From NCBI RefSeq assembly GCF_040438925.1, contig NZ_CP159258.1, positions 3,238,001 through 3,302,000 on the forward strand: 64,000 nucleotides of DNA. The letters run 5' to 3'. The notes under the pieces were generated by a model, which had not been told where the DNA came from, made no database searches, and was given only the letters and a program-made list of their open reading frames with translations. The translations under genes and the position numbers were made by a program. The DNA is from Pseudomonas sp. MYb327. Its GTDB lineage: Bacteria; Pseudomonadota; Gammaproteobacteria; Pseudomonadales; Pseudomonadaceae. Each line of letters starts with the position of its first letter. The stretch's first letter is position 1. Shown in pieces: positions 28,120 through 37,381 of the stretch.

Positions 28120-30511
28120 TCATCACGCCGTAGAGAAGACCCAGGCCGAATTGGCGGAACTGTTCACCAAGGACCTGACCACCGGTGTCGGCCGCAGCGT
28201 CAAGCACGACAGCGCCGCCAAGCATGTGTCCGGTGAAGCGCAGTACATCGACGATCGCCTGGAATTTCCGAATCAGTTACACGTTTATGCACGGCTGTCG
28301 GACCGCGCCCACGCGAAAATCATCAGCATCGACACCCAGCCCTGCTATGCCTTCGAAGGCGTGCGCATCGCCATTACCCACGAAGACGTGCCGGGCCTGA
28401 AGGACATCGGCCCGTTGCTGCCGGGCGATCCGCTGCTGGCCATCGACGATGTGCAATTTGTCGGTCAACCGGTGCTCGCCGTCGCGGCGAAAGACCTGGA
28501 AACCGCGCGCAAAGCGGCGATGGCCGCAATCATCGAATACGAAGACCTCGAGCCGGTGCTCGACGTCGTCGAAGCCCTGCGCAAACGACACTTCGTGCTC
28601 GACAGCCACACCCATCAGCGCGGTGATTCGGCGACGGCGCTGGCCACCGCCGCACATCGCATCCAGGGCACGCTGCACATCGGCGGTCAGGAACACTTCT
28701 ACCTGGAAACCCAGATCTCGTCGGTGATGCCCACTGAAGATGGCGGCATGATCGTTTACTGCTCGACCCAAAACCCCACCGAAGTGCAGAAGCTGGTGGC
28801 GGAAGTGCTGGACGTGTCGATGAACAAAATCGTCGTCGACATGCGCCGCATGGGCGGTGGTTTTGGTGGCAAGGAAACGCAAGCTGCGAGCCCGGCGTGC
28901 CTGTGCGCCGTGATCGCGCACCTCACCGGCCAACCAACCAAGATGCGCCTGCCACGTGTCGAAGACATGCTGATGACCGGCAAGCGTCACCCGTTCTATG
29001 TCGAGTACGACGTTGGCTTCGACAGCACCGGCCGCCTGCACGGGATTGCTTTGGAACTGGCCGGCAACTGCGGTTGCTCGCCTGACTTGTCGGCGTCGAT
29101 TGTCGACCGCGCGATGTTCCACTCGGACAACTCGTACTACCTGGGCGACGCGACCATCAACGGTCACCGCTGCAAGACCAACACCGCGTCGAACACCGCC
29201 TATCGTGGTTTCGGCGGCCCGCAAGGCATGGTCGCCATCGAAGAAGTGATGGACGCCATCGCCCGTCACCTGGCCCTCGATCCGCTGGACGTGCGCAAGG
29301 CCAACTACTACGGCAAGACCGAGCGCAACGTCACCCATTACTATCAGACCGTCGAGCACAACATGCTCGAAGAAATGACCGCCGAACTGGAAGAAAGCAG
29401 CCAGTACGCCGAGCGTCGCGAAGCAATTCGCCGCTACAACGCCAACAGCCCGATCCTGAAAAAAGGACTGGCGCTGACTCCAGTGAAATTCGGTATTTCC
29501 TTCACGGCCAGTTTCCTCAACCAGGCCGGTGCGCTGGTGCACGTCTACACCGACGGCAGCATCCACTTGAACCACGGCGGCACCGAAATGGGCCAGGGCC
29601 TGAACACCAAGGTCGCGCAGGTTGTGGCAGAAGTGTTCCAGGTGGAAATGGACCGCGTGCAGATCACCGCGACCAACACCGACAAGGTGCCGAACACCTC
29701 GCCGACCGCCGCTTCCAGCGGTGCCGACCTGAACGGCAAAGCCGCGCAGAATGCGGCAGAAATTATCAAGAAGCGTCTGATCGAATTTGCTGCGCGTCAC
29801 TACAAAGTCACCGAAGAAGACGTCGAATTCCATAACGGTCACGTGCGGGTTCGCGACCACATCCTGACCTTCGAAGCGTTGATCCAGCAGGCGTACTTCG
29901 CCCAGGTTTCGCTGTCGAGCACCGGTTTCTACAAGACCCCGAAAATCTATTACGACCGCAGCCAGGCCCGGGGTCGCCCGTTCTACTATTTCGCCTTCGG
30001 CGCGGCATGTTGTGAAGTGCTGGTCGACACCCTGACCGGCGAATACAAGATGCTGCGCACCGACATCCTTCACGACGTCGGCGCTTCGCTGAACCCGGCC
30101 ATCGACATCGGTCAGGTCGAGGGCGGTTTCATCCAGGGCATGGGTTGGCTGACCATGGAAGAGTTGGTGTGGAACAACAAGGGCAAGTTGATGACCAACG
30201 GCCCGGCCAGCTACAAGATTCCGGCCGTGGCGGACATGCCGCTGGATCTGCGGGTGAAGCTGGTGGAAAACCGCAAGAACCCGGAAGACACGGTGTTCCA
30301 TTCCAAGGCCGTGGGCGAGCCACCCTTCATGCTCGGCATCGCTGCGTGGTGCGCGATCAAGGACGCCGTGGCGAGTCTGGGCGACTACCGGCATCAACCG
30401 AAAATCGACGCACCGGCGACACCGGAGCGGGTGTTGTGGGGTTGTGAGCAGATGAGACAGTTGAAGGTGGCGAAGGCGGTCGAGGCTGAAACCGAGCTGG
30501 CTCCCCTCTAG
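28112..30511 (+). CDS. xdhB: Xanthine dehydrogenase large subunit (molybdenum cofactor)
   Basis: The 799-residue subunit holds the molybdopterin site. It shows the aldehyde oxidase/xanthine dehydrogenase hammerhead domain near residues 35-140, MGGGFGGKE near 248, YRGFGGPQG near 366, TEMGQGLNTK near 490, and the catalytic glutamate in VGEPPFMLG near 735. Length and order are normal for the bacterial large subunit. It begins inside the end of xdhA and is followed by a REP element and then xdhC. The subunits form a cytoplasmic heteromer. Confidence 0.97.
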   Translation: MSNHHAVEKTQAELAELFTKDLTTGVGRSVKHDSAAKHVSGEAQYIDDRLEFPNQLHVYARLSDRAHAKIISIDTQPCYAFEGVRIAITHEDVPGLKDIGPLLPGDPLLAIDDVQFVGQPVLAVAAKDLETARKAAMAAIIEYEDLEPVLDVVEALRKRHFVLDSHTHQRGDSATALATAAHRIQGTLHIGGQEHFYLETQISSVMPTEDGGMIVYCSTQNPTEVQKLVAEVLDVSMNKIVVDMRRMGGGFGGKETQAASPACLCAVIAHLTGQPTKMRLPRVEDMLMTGKRHPFYVEYDVGFDSTGRLHGIALELAGNCGCSPDLSASIVDRAMFHSDNSYYLGDATINGHRCKTNTASNTAYRGFGGPQGMVAIEEVMDAIARHLALDPLDVRKANYYGKTERNVTHYYQTVEHNMLEEMTAELEESSQYAERREAIRRYNANSPILKKGLALTPVKFGISFTASFLNQAGALVHVYTDGSIHLNHGGTEMGQGLNTKVAQVVAEVFQVEMDRVQITATNTDKVPNTSPTAASSGADLNGKAAQNAAEIIKKRLIEFAARHYKVTEEDVEFHNGHVRVRDHILTFEALIQQAYFAQVSLSSTGFYKTPKIYYDRSQARGRPFYYFAFGAACCEVLVDTLTGEYKMLRTDILHDVGASLNPAIDIGQVEGGFIQGMGWLTMEELVWNNKGKLMTNGPASYKIPAVADMPLDLRVKLVENRKNPEDTVFHSKAVGEPPFMLGIAAWCAIKDAVASLGDYRHQPKIDAPATPERVLWGCEQMRQLKVAKAVEAETELAPL

Positions 30512-30526
30512 ACCGAGGCGCCTGGA

Positions 30527-30590
30527 TCGCCAGCAAGCCGGCTCCTACAAGGATCGCGCAAAACCTGTAGGAGCTGGCTTGCCAGCGATG
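30527..30590. repeat. REP pair between xdhB and xdhC
   Basis: AGCAAGCCGGCTCCTACA and the nearly inverse TGTAGGAGCTGGCTTGCCAG form a hairpin-type REP pair in the 115-base gap. It may stabilise the upstream xdhAB message. Confidence 0.85.
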
Positions 30591-30626
30591 AGGCCCGAAC
30601 TGACAACAGAGATGTTGAGGTGAAAC

Positions 30627-31472
30627 ATGTACAACTGGATCGACGCCCTCGCCGACCTGCAAAACCAGGGCCAGCCCTGCGTGCTGGTGACCATCATCGA
30701 AGAGCTCGGCTCGACGCCGCGCAATGCCGGTTCGAAGATGGTCATCAGCGCCCGCCAGACGTTCGATACCATCGGTGGCGGGCACCTGGAATACAAAGCC
30801 ATGCAGATCGCCCGCGACATGCTTGCCAGCGGCAAGCAGGACACCCATCTGGAGCGCTTCAGCCTCGGCGCCAGTCTGGGTCAGTGCTGCGGTGGCGCGA
30901 CCGTGTTGTTGTTCGAACCGATGGGCCAGGTGCAGGCGCAAATTGCTGTGTTCGGCGCTGGCCATGTCGGTCGCGCATTGGTGCCGCTGCTGGCCAGTCT
31001 GCCCTGCCGGGTGCGCTGGATTGATTCGCGGGAGGACGAATTCCCGGAACAGATCCCCCACGGCGTGCGCAAGATCGTCAGTGAAGAACCGGTGGACGAA
31101 ATCGACGACCTGCCCGCCGGCAGCTACTGCATCGTGATGACTCACAATCACCAGCTCGACCTTGAACTCACCGCCGCGATCCTCAAGCGCAACGACTTCG
31201 CCTACTTCGGCCTGATCGGTTCGAAGACCAAACGGGTGAAGTTCGAACATCGCCTGCGCGATCGCGGTTTCGACAGCAGCGTGGTGCAACGCATGCGCTG
31301 CCCGATGGGCATCGGCGAAGTCAAAGGCAAGTTGCCTGTGGAAATCGCCATCTCCATCGCCGGCGAAATCATCGCCACTTACAACGCGAATTTCGGCCAG
31401 CAGACTGCCAGCGCCGGATCATCGATTGCCAAACTGCTGCCTGCTTCACGCCGCAGCCAAGCCTCTAATTGA
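30627..31472 (+). CDS. xdhC: Xanthine dehydrogenase accessory protein XdhC
   Basis: The 281-residue protein helps insert the sulfurated molybdenum cofactor into XdhB. The N-terminal XdhC/CoxI domain has CVLVTIIEELGSTPRNAGSK and GGGHLEYKAM, and a cysteine pair in LGQCCGGATV. The C-terminal Rossmann domain starts with VFGAGHVGRALVPLL and has GLIGSKTKR. GAGG precedes the ATG at about 7 bases. It follows xdhB in the same direction and ends close to guaD. Confidence 0.95.
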   Translation: MYNWIDALADLQNQGQPCVLVTIIEELGSTPRNAGSKMVISARQTFDTIGGGHLEYKAMQIARDMLASGKQDTHLERFSLGASLGQCCGGATVLLFEPMGQVQAQIAVFGAGHVGRALVPLLASLPCRVRWIDSREDEFPEQIPHGVRKIVSEEPVDEIDDLPAGSYCIVMTHNHQLDLELTAAILKRNDFAYFGLIGSKTKRVKFEHRLRDRGFDSSVVQRMRCPMGIGEVKGKLPVEIAISIAGEIIATYNANFGQQTASAGSSIAKLLPASRRSQASN

Positions 31473-31480
31473 GAATGACC

Positions 31481-32785
31481 ATGCCTTTGACTCGCAAAGC
31501 CTACCGCGCCGCCATTCTGCACAGCATCGCCGACCCCGCCGAAGTCGGGATCGAAGCCTCGTACGAGTATTTCGAGGACGGCTTGCTGGTGATTGATAAC
31601 GGCAAGATCAGCGCCCTCGGTCACGCTTCTGAATTGCTGCCAACCCTGCCGGCCGATATCGAAATCACCCATTACCAGGATGCGCTGATCACTCCCGGCT
31701 TTATCGACACCCACATCCATCTGCCGCAAACCGGCATGGTCGGCGCCTACGGCGAGCAACTGCTGGACTGGCTCAACACCTACACCTTCCCGTGCGAAAG
31801 TCAGTTCGCCGACAAGGCCCACGCCGACGAAGTCGCGGATATTTTCATCAAGGAATTGCTGCGCAACGGCACCACCACCGCGCTGGTTTTCGGCAGCGTG
31901 CATCCGCAATCGGTGAATTCGTTCTTCGAAGCGGCTGAGCAGCTCGACCTGCGGATGATCGCCGGCAAGGTGATGATGGACCGCAACGCCCCGGATTACC
32001 TGACCGACACCGCTGAGTCCAGCTACGTCGATAGCAAGGCACTAATCGAACGCTGGCACGGCAAGGGTCGCCTGCACTATGCGGTCACCCCGCGTTTCGC
32101 CCCGACCAGCACCCCGGAACAACTGACCCTCGCCGGCCAGTTGCTCAGCGAATTCCCTGACCTGTATATGCAGACCCACATCAGCGAAAACCTCAAGGAA
32201 ATCGAGTGGGTCAAGGAATTGTTCCCAGAGCGCAAAGGCTACCTGGACGTCTACGATCACTACCAGTTGCTCGGCGAGCGCTCGGTGTTTGCCCACGGCG
32301 TGCACCTGTGCGATGACGAATGCGCGCGCCTGGCCGAAACCGGTTCAGCGATTGCCTTCTGTCCGACCTCTAACTTCTTCCTCGGCAGCGGCCTGTTCAA
32401 CCTGCCGATGGCCGAGAAGCATAAGCTGAACGTCGGTATCGGCACGGACGTCGGCGGCGGTACCAGTTTCTCGCTGCTGCAAACGTTGAACGAAGCGTAC
32501 AAGGTCATGCAGCTGCAAGGTGCGCGCCTGAGCCCGTTCAAGTCGCTGTACCTGGCAACACTCGGTGGCGCCCGTGCGCTGCATCTTGAAGACAAGATCG
32601 GCAACCTGCAACCAGGTTCCGATGCGGACTTCCTGGTACTCGACTACAACGCCACGCCGCTGCTGGGCTATCGCTTGAAGCAGGCGAATAACATTGCCGA
32701 GACGTTGTTCGTGTTGATGACTCTGGGGGATGACCGGACGGTGTTGCAGACGTATGCTGCGGGGAATCTGGTGCATCAGCGCTGA
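31481..32785 (+). CDS. guaD: Guanine deaminase
   Basis: The 434-residue amidohydrolase converts guanine to xanthine and so feeds the Xdh enzyme encoded just upstream. Metal and substrate motifs are visible: PGFIDTHIHLPQTG near residue 75, QTHISENLKEIEWV near 230, FAHGVHLCDDE near 270, and GIGTDVGGGTSFS near 320. ATG at 31481 is chosen over in-frame codons at 31469 and 31475 because it gives the usual MPLTRKAYRAAILHS start and leaves GAGA upstream. It begins 8 bases after the xdhC stop. A strong terminator follows at 32,801. Confidence 0.96.
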   Translation: MPLTRKAYRAAILHSIADPAEVGIEASYEYFEDGLLVIDNGKISALGHASELLPTLPADIEITHYQDALITPGFIDTHIHLPQTGMVGAYGEQLLDWLNTYTFPCESQFADKAHADEVADIFIKELLRNGTTTALVFGSVHPQSVNSFFEAAEQLDLRMIAGKVMMDRNAPDYLTDTAESSYVDSKALIERWHGKGRLHYAVTPRFAPTSTPEQLTLAGQLLSEFPDLYMQTHISENLKEIEWVKELFPERKGYLDVYDHYQLLGERSVFAHGVHLCDDECARLAETGSAIAFCPTSNFFLGSGLFNLPMAEKHKLNVGIGTDVGGGTSFSLLQTLNEAYKVMQLQGARLSPFKSLYLATLGGARALHLEDKIGNLQPGSDADFLVLDYNATPLLGYRLKQANNIAETLFVLMTLGDDRTVLQTYAAGNLVHQR

Positions 32786-32800
32786 GTTTTTCCGGGTATA

Positions 32801-32837
32801 AAAAATCCCCCGTCGCTTTTCAGCCCGGGGGATTTTT
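32801..32837. terminator. Bidirectional terminator between guaD and the GntR gene
   Basis: AAAATCCCCC and GGGGGATTTT form a 10-bp stem with a loop of about 15 bases. T-runs follow on both strands, so it can end both convergent transcripts. Confidence 0.92.
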
Positions 32838-32866
32838 ATTGCCTGTCCTGCCGCCATCGCGGTCTA

Positions 32867-33631
32867 TCAGATTTTCGCCGGCGAGCGCCCAGGCTTCTTG
32901 GTCTGCAACAAATGCGAAAACACCGCATGCAAATCATCCGACGCACTTTCTTCGTCGAGGTTGAGTTTGCTGTCGATGTGATCCATGTGATGCATCATCA
33001 GGTTCACCGCCAGTTCAGCGTCGCGCTTTTCAATGGCGTCGATCAGTTGGGTATGCTCGTCGTAGGAGCAGTGGGAGCGGTTGCCGCTTTCATACTGGGC
33101 GATGATCAGCGAAGTCTGCGAGACCAGGCTGCGCTGGAAGCTGATCAACGGCGCGTTTTTTGCCGCCTCGGCCAGTTTCAGGTGAAATTCGCCCGACAAA
33201 CGGATACCGGCGCCACGATCGCCACGGGAAAAACTGTCGCGTTCGTCGTTGACCATCTGCCGCAATTCGGCGATCTGTTCGGCTGTGGCGTGCTGGACCG
33301 CCAGCTCGGTGATCGCGCGCTCTACCAGACGTCGGGCCATGAACACTTGGCGTGCTTCATCGACGCTAGGGCTGGCGACTACGGCACCGCGATTCGGACG
33401 CAGCAATACCACGCTTTCATGGGCCAGGCGCGACAGCGCACGGCGAATGATGGTGCGGCTGACCCCGAAAATTTCCCCTAGCGCTTCTTCGCTCAACTTG
33501 GTGCCGGGCGCCAGACGCTGTTCGAGGATAGCCTCGAAGATATGCGCGTAGACAATATCGTCCTGGGTACCGCTGCGGCCGGCTTTGCCTGCTCGCGGTT
33601 GTTTCTTGAGGGGCTGCAACTGTTCGTTCAT
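32867..33631 (-). CDS. GntR-family regulator, FCD subfamily (purine cluster)
   Basis: The 254-residue form beginning at ATG 33631 (MNEQLQPLKKQPRAGKAG) is chosen; the frame is open far upstream but that extension runs through a REP element and is not protein-like. The winged helix (QDDIVYAHIFEAILEQRL, LGEIFGVSRTIIRRALSRLA) is followed by an FCD domain with candidate metal-binding His residues (GEFHLKLAEA, and MMHHMDHID). The gene is convergent with guaD and divergent from the BenE-type transporter, so it likely controls one or both. A palindromic ATTGTACACAAT site lies about 93 bases upstream. Confidence 0.92.
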   Translation of the reverse strand: MNEQLQPLKKQPRAGKAGRSGTQDDIVYAHIFEAILEQRLAPGTKLSEEALGEIFGVSRTIIRRALSRLAHESVVLLRPNRGAVVASPSVDEARQVFMARRLVERAITELAVQHATAEQIAELRQMVNDERDSFSRGDRGAGIRLSGEFHLKLAEAAKNAPLISFQRSLVSQTSLIIAQYESGNRSHCSYDEHTQLIDAIEKRDAELAVNLMMHHMDHIDSKLNLDEESASDDLHAVFSHLLQTKKPGRSPAKI

Positions 33632-33723
33632 GGGCACTCGAGTCGGAAGAACTGCGGCGAATTGACCGTGACTGTAATACGGCACAGTGGGTCGCTGGCA
33701 AGTATCGCGTAAAAAACATGGCG

Positions 33724-33735
33724 ATTGTACACAAT
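33724..33735. promoter_or_regulatory. Operator-like palindrome TTGTACACAA
   Basis: ATTGTACACAAT is nearly symmetrical and fits the TTGT-N2-ACAA shape of operators used by FCD-type GntR regulators. It lies between the divergent GntR and transporter genes, which suggests self-control or control of the transporter. Confidence 0.55.
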
Positions 33736-33842
33736 GCTTAGTGGCAACACGACTGTACGGCTGTTTGTCACTTCCGCTGTATCGCAACGATCCATTACGT
33801 TTGAGTTTAGGCTTTAACGCAGAATCCGCAGATTTTGGCTCC

Positions 33843-33927
33843 CTGTAGGAGCCGGCTTGCCGGCGATTCGGTCTTGAGGCCAGCACCCGACACCAGCACG
33901 CCATCGCCAGCAAGCCGGCTCCTACAG
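33843..33927. repeat. REP pair upstream of the BenE-type transporter
   Basis: CTGTAGGAGCCGGCTTGCCG at the left and GCAAGCCGGCTCCTACAG at the right are inverse copies around a spacer of about 45 bases. The whole 33,632-33,976 gap otherwise contains only regulatory sequence. Confidence 0.88.
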
Positions 33928-33976
33928 AGGTTGTGGTGCTGCGGACATCTTCATCTGTATAAGGAACACCGCCGTC

Positions 33977-35167
33977 ATGAACGACGCCACGCACACTCAG
34001 TTGCGCCCCTTGGCCGACACCTCGCCGTCGGCCATCGTCGCCGGTTTCATCGCCATGATGACCGGCTACACCAGCTCCCTGGTGCTCATGTTTCAGGCCG
34101 GGCAAGCGGCGGGCCTGACCAGCGGGCAGATTTCGTCATGGATCTGGGCCATCTCCATTGGTATGGCGGTGTGTTCCATCGGCCTGTCGCTGCGCTATCG
34201 CACGCCGATCACCATTGCCTGGTCGACGCCCGGTGCTGCGTTGCTGATCACCAGCCTCGGTGGCGTGAGTTATGGCGAAGCCATTGGTGCCTATATCACC
34301 TGCGCGGTGCTGGTGACTATTTGCGGGCTGACCGGCAGTTTCGAACGCCTGGTGAAGAAGATCCCGGCGTCGCTGGCGGCCGCATTGCTGGCGGGGATTC
34401 TGTTCAAGATCGGCAGCGAGATCTTCGTCGCGGCCCAGCATCGCACCGCGCTGGTGCTGGGCATGTTCTTCACCTATCTAGTGGTCAAGCGCCTCTCCCC
34501 CCGCTATGCGGTGCTGGGCGCTTTGTTGATCGGCACGGTGTTGTCAGGATTCATGGGACTTCTCGACTTCAGCGGCTTTCATCTGGAAGTGGCGACCCCG
34601 GTCTGGACCACGCCGCACTTCTCCCTGGCGGCGACCATCAGCATCGGCATTCCGCTATTCGTGGTGGCGATGACTTCGCAGAACATGCCCGGCATCGCCG
34701 TGTTGCGTGCCGACGGCTACACCGTGCCGGCCTCGCCGCTGATCACCACCACTGGCATCGCCTCGCTGCTGCTGGCGCCGTTTGGCTCCCACGGGATCAA
34801 TCTGGCGGCCATCAGCGCAGCGATCTGCACTGGGCCCCATGCCCACGAGGATCGCAACAAGCGCTACACGGCAGCAGTGTGGTGCGGGATTTTCTACGGG
34901 ATTGCCGGGGTGTTCGGCGCGACGTTGGCGGCATTGTTCGCGGCGTTGCCTAAAGAGTTGGTGCTGTCGATCGCCGCGCTGGCGTTGTTCGGCTCGATCA
35001 TCAATGGCTTGAGCATTGCCATGAGCGAAGCGAAAGAGCGGGAAGCGGCGCTGATTACCTTCATGGTCACGGCGTCGGGGTTGACGCTGTTTTCCATCGG
35101 TTCGGCATTTTGGGGGATCGTGGCGGGGGTTATGACGCTGGTGATTCTGAATTGGCGCAAGGCCTGA
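33977..35167 (+). CDS. BenE-family transporter
   Basis: The 396-residue protein has about 12 hydrophobic segments through its length and the BenE-type N-terminus (SAIVAGFIAMMTGYTSSLVL, WSTPGAALLITS). The family contains proton-linked benzoate carriers and is related in fold to nucleobase carriers. No benzoate catabolic genes are near. The neighbours are purine-breakdown genes and a GntR regulator, so the substrate could be a purine or related compound; this is inferred. AAGGA lies about 11 bases before the ATG, a rather long spacing. A strong terminator follows. Confidence 0.88.
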   Translation: MNDATHTQLRPLADTSPSAIVAGFIAMMTGYTSSLVLMFQAGQAAGLTSGQISSWIWAISIGMAVCSIGLSLRYRTPITIAWSTPGAALLITSLGGVSYGEAIGAYITCAVLVTICGLTGSFERLVKKIPASLAAALLAGILFKIGSEIFVAAQHRTALVLGMFFTYLVVKRLSPRYAVLGALLIGTVLSGFMGLLDFSGFHLEVATPVWTTPHFSLAATISIGIPLFVVAMTSQNMPGIAVLRADGYTVPASPLITTTGIASLLLAPFGSHGINLAAISAAICTGPHAHEDRNKRYTAAVWCGIFYGIAGVFGATLAALFAALPKELVLSIAALALFGSIINGLSIAMSEAKEREAALITFMVTASGLTLFSIGSAFWGIVAGVMTLVILNWRKA

Positions 35168-35183
35168 AAAAATGCATAGAAAA

Positions 35184-35209
35184 ACGGCGACCCTCGGGTC
35201 GCCGTATTT
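35184..35209. terminator. Bidirectional terminator between the transporter and yggL
   Basis: ACGGCGACCC and GGGTCGCCGT form a perfect 10-bp stem with a 2-base loop. An A-run lies on one side and ATTTC on the other. Confidence 0.9.
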
Positions 35210-35216
35210 CAGAACA

Positions 35217-35561
35217 TCAAGCTACCGGATTGATCGGCTTTTCCGGGTACCAGACGTCCAACAGCGGGCTGACTTCAACGCTGGTCAGCTCGGTGCGGCC
35301 TTTGAGCCAGGCTTCAACGGCAGCGCGCTGTTCAGCGCTGACCGAGCCACGCTTCTGCAGGCAAACCAGACCGTAGTCGTCGCCGCCAACATAGCCCAGA
35401 CCGTTGGCTTCCATGGCTTCTTTCAGGAACGCGTCGAGGAAAGCATCAATGGCTTCATCAGCCAAATCTTCTTTGAAATCCAGGTTCAGTTCGAAACCCA
35501 GCTCTTGAAATTCATCGACGCACAATTTTTTGCGCAGACGCTGGGAACGGTTAGTCGCCAT
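35217..35561 (-). CDS. yggL: YggL family ribosome-associated protein
   Basis: The 114-residue product matches the YggL/DUF469 family: an N-terminal basic RSQRLRKKLCVDEFQELGF, an acidic middle (FKEDLADEAIDAFLDAFL), and GRTELTSVEVSPLLDVWYP near the end. YggL has been reported to bind the 50S ribosomal subunit. ATG 35561 is chosen over the in-frame codon at 35576 because GAGG lies about 9 bases upstream and MATNRSQRLRKKL is the usual start. It is a single gene, convergent with the transporter. Confidence 0.92.
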   Translation of the reverse strand: MATNRSQRLRKKLCVDEFQELGFELNLDFKEDLADEAIDAFLDAFLKEAMEANGLGYVGGDDYGLVCLQKRGSVSAEQRAAVEAWLKGRTELTSVEVSPLLDVWYPEKPINPVA

Positions 35562-35795
35562 TGGAACAATCCTCATAAGTAATAACGGGCCGCACTTTAG
35601 CAGTTTAAGCCGCCGATTGCCCGTCTCTGAACGGCGCCACGCCTACCGTCGGTAAAAAAATAGCGGATTAGTGGACCAAGCCAAGGCACAAGCCGCGACA
35701 CCTTGGGGCATAATGCCGACACTTTCATGACCGCTGAGGGAATTTATCTTCATGCCCTCGATTTTTTTCCCCTCGAATGCAGGGTTTTATTTCAG

Positions 35796-37256
35796 ATGAT
35801 CAAATCGTTGCGTCCATTGCTGCTGGCCGGCCTTCTTTTTCCCCTGGCCCTCCCCGTTTCCGCTGATCCGATCAACACCGCCTTATCGCCCAACGTTGAA
35901 AAAGCCCTCAAGGCCAGCAAGTTGCAGGACAACGCCCTGTCGCTGGTGATGATCCCGCTGAACGGTCCCGGCACCCCGACCATTTTCAACGCTGACGTGT
36001 CGGTCAACCCGGCATCGACCATGAAACTGGTCACCACTTACGCAGCCCTGGAAATGCTCGGTCCGAACCACCAGTGGAAAACCGAGTTCTACACCGATGG
36101 CACCCTCAACGGCGGCATCCTCAACGGCAACCTGTACCTAAAGGGTGGCGGCGATCCGAAGCTGAACATGGAAAAACTCTGGCTGTTGATGCGCGACCTG
36201 CGCGCCAATGGCGTGACCCAGGTCACCGGCGACCTGGTGCTGGATAAAAACTTCTTCGTGCAACCGCAACTGCCGGAATTCAACGACGACGGCAACGATG
36301 AGAACAAACCGTTCCTGGTCAAACCCGATGCGCTGCTGGTCAACCTCAAGGCCCTGCGCTTTGTTGCGCGCAACGATTCGGGCAAGGTGCTGGTCTCGGT
36401 GGAGCCGCCGATTGCCAGCATTCGCATCGACAATCAGGTCAAGGCGCTCAATTCCAAGCAATGCACCGGTGGCGTGCGCTACAACCCGGTGCCACAGGCT
36501 GATGGCAGCGTGACCGTCACGGTCGGCGGTCAGTTGGGCGAAGGCTGCAGCTCGCAGACTTACCTGTCGCTGCTCGACCACGCGACCTATACCGCTGGTG
36601 CCGTGCGCGCGATCTGGAAGGAGCTGGGTGGCAGCATCCAGGGCAAGGACGTCCTGGCACCTACGCCGAAAGACGCCAAGGTACTGGCGCGGGCATTCTC
36701 GCCGGACCTGGCGGAAATCATCCGCGACATCAATAAATACAGCAACAACACCATGGCCCAGCAGTTGTTCCTGAGTCTGGGCCAGAAATACCGCACCGAT
36801 GCCGACGCCGACGACGCCAAAGCAGCCCAACGCGTAGTACGTCAGTGGCTGGCGAAGAAAGGCATCACCGCGCCGCACCTGGTGATGGAGAACGGCTCCG
36901 GCCTGTCCCGTGCCGAACGCGTCAGCGCCCGGGAAATGGCTTCGATGCTGCAGGCCGCCTGGCGCAGCCCGTACGCTGCCGAGTACATCAGCTCGATGCC
37001 GATTGCCGGCACCGACGGCACCATGCGCAAACGCCTGAAGACCACGGCAATGCGCGGTGAAGCCCACGTCAAGACCGGCACCCTGAACACCGTGCGCGCC
37101 ATCGCCGGGTTCAGCCGCGATATCAATGGCAACACCTGGGCGGTGGTGGCGATCCTCAACGACAAGGCACCGTTTGGTGCGTCGTCGGTGCTGGATCAGG
37201 TGCTGCTGGACCTGTATCGCCAGCCGAAACTGCCGCAAACGGCTTCGGTGCTGTAG
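35796..37256 (+). CDS. dacB: D-alanyl-D-alanine carboxypeptidase/endopeptidase (PBP4)
   Basis: The 486-residue periplasmic enzyme trims and cleaves peptidoglycan cross-links. Start at ATG 35796 gives a clear signal peptide (MIKSLRPLLLAGLLFPLALP, cleavage after VSA). The three penicillin-binding motifs are present: STMK with the nucleophile near residue 74, SNN in YSNNTMAQQL, and KTG in HVKTGTLNTV. The large insertion between the first two motifs is typical of the DacB class C enzymes. AGGG lies 11 bases before the start. It has no operon partner; a REP pair follows. Confidence 0.95.
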   Translation: MIKSLRPLLLAGLLFPLALPVSADPINTALSPNVEKALKASKLQDNALSLVMIPLNGPGTPTIFNADVSVNPASTMKLVTTYAALEMLGPNHQWKTEFYTDGTLNGGILNGNLYLKGGGDPKLNMEKLWLLMRDLRANGVTQVTGDLVLDKNFFVQPQLPEFNDDGNDENKPFLVKPDALLVNLKALRFVARNDSGKVLVSVEPPIASIRIDNQVKALNSKQCTGGVRYNPVPQADGSVTVTVGGQLGEGCSSQTYLSLLDHATYTAGAVRAIWKELGGSIQGKDVLAPTPKDAKVLARAFSPDLAEIIRDINKYSNNTMAQQLFLSLGQKYRTDADADDAKAAQRVVRQWLAKKGITAPHLVMENGSGLSRAERVSAREMASMLQAAWRSPYAAEYISSMPIAGTDGTMRKRLKTTAMRGEAHVKTGTLNTVRAIAGFSRDINGNTWAVVAILNDKAPFGASSVLDQVLLDLYRQPKLPQTASVL

Positions 37257-37271
37257 CGCACCACAATCCAA

Positions 37272-37362
37272 TGTGGGAGCCAGCCTGCTGGCGATAGCGG
37301 CACATCATTCAACATGGATGGTGCCTGATACACAGCCATCGCCAGCAAGCCGGCTCCTACAG
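37272..37362. repeat. REP pair between dacB and the cyclase gene
   Basis: TGTGGGAGCCAGCCTGCTGG and the inverse-like GCCAGCAAGCCGGCTCCTAC flank a spacer of about 50 bases, in the convergent gap. Confidence 0.85.
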
Positions 37363-37381
37363 GTTTCGTGTGTGGGCCGGT

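Noticed and set aside
33632..34105. Longer form of the GntR regulator (412 codons)
   Set aside because: The extension reads through a REP pair and the neighbouring gene's start; the ATG at 33631 gives the normal protein.
37272..37362. Repeated palindromes considered as CRISPR
   Set aside because: They are single REP pairs scattered between genes, with no regular array of repeats and spacers; no CRISPR or cas gene was seen.
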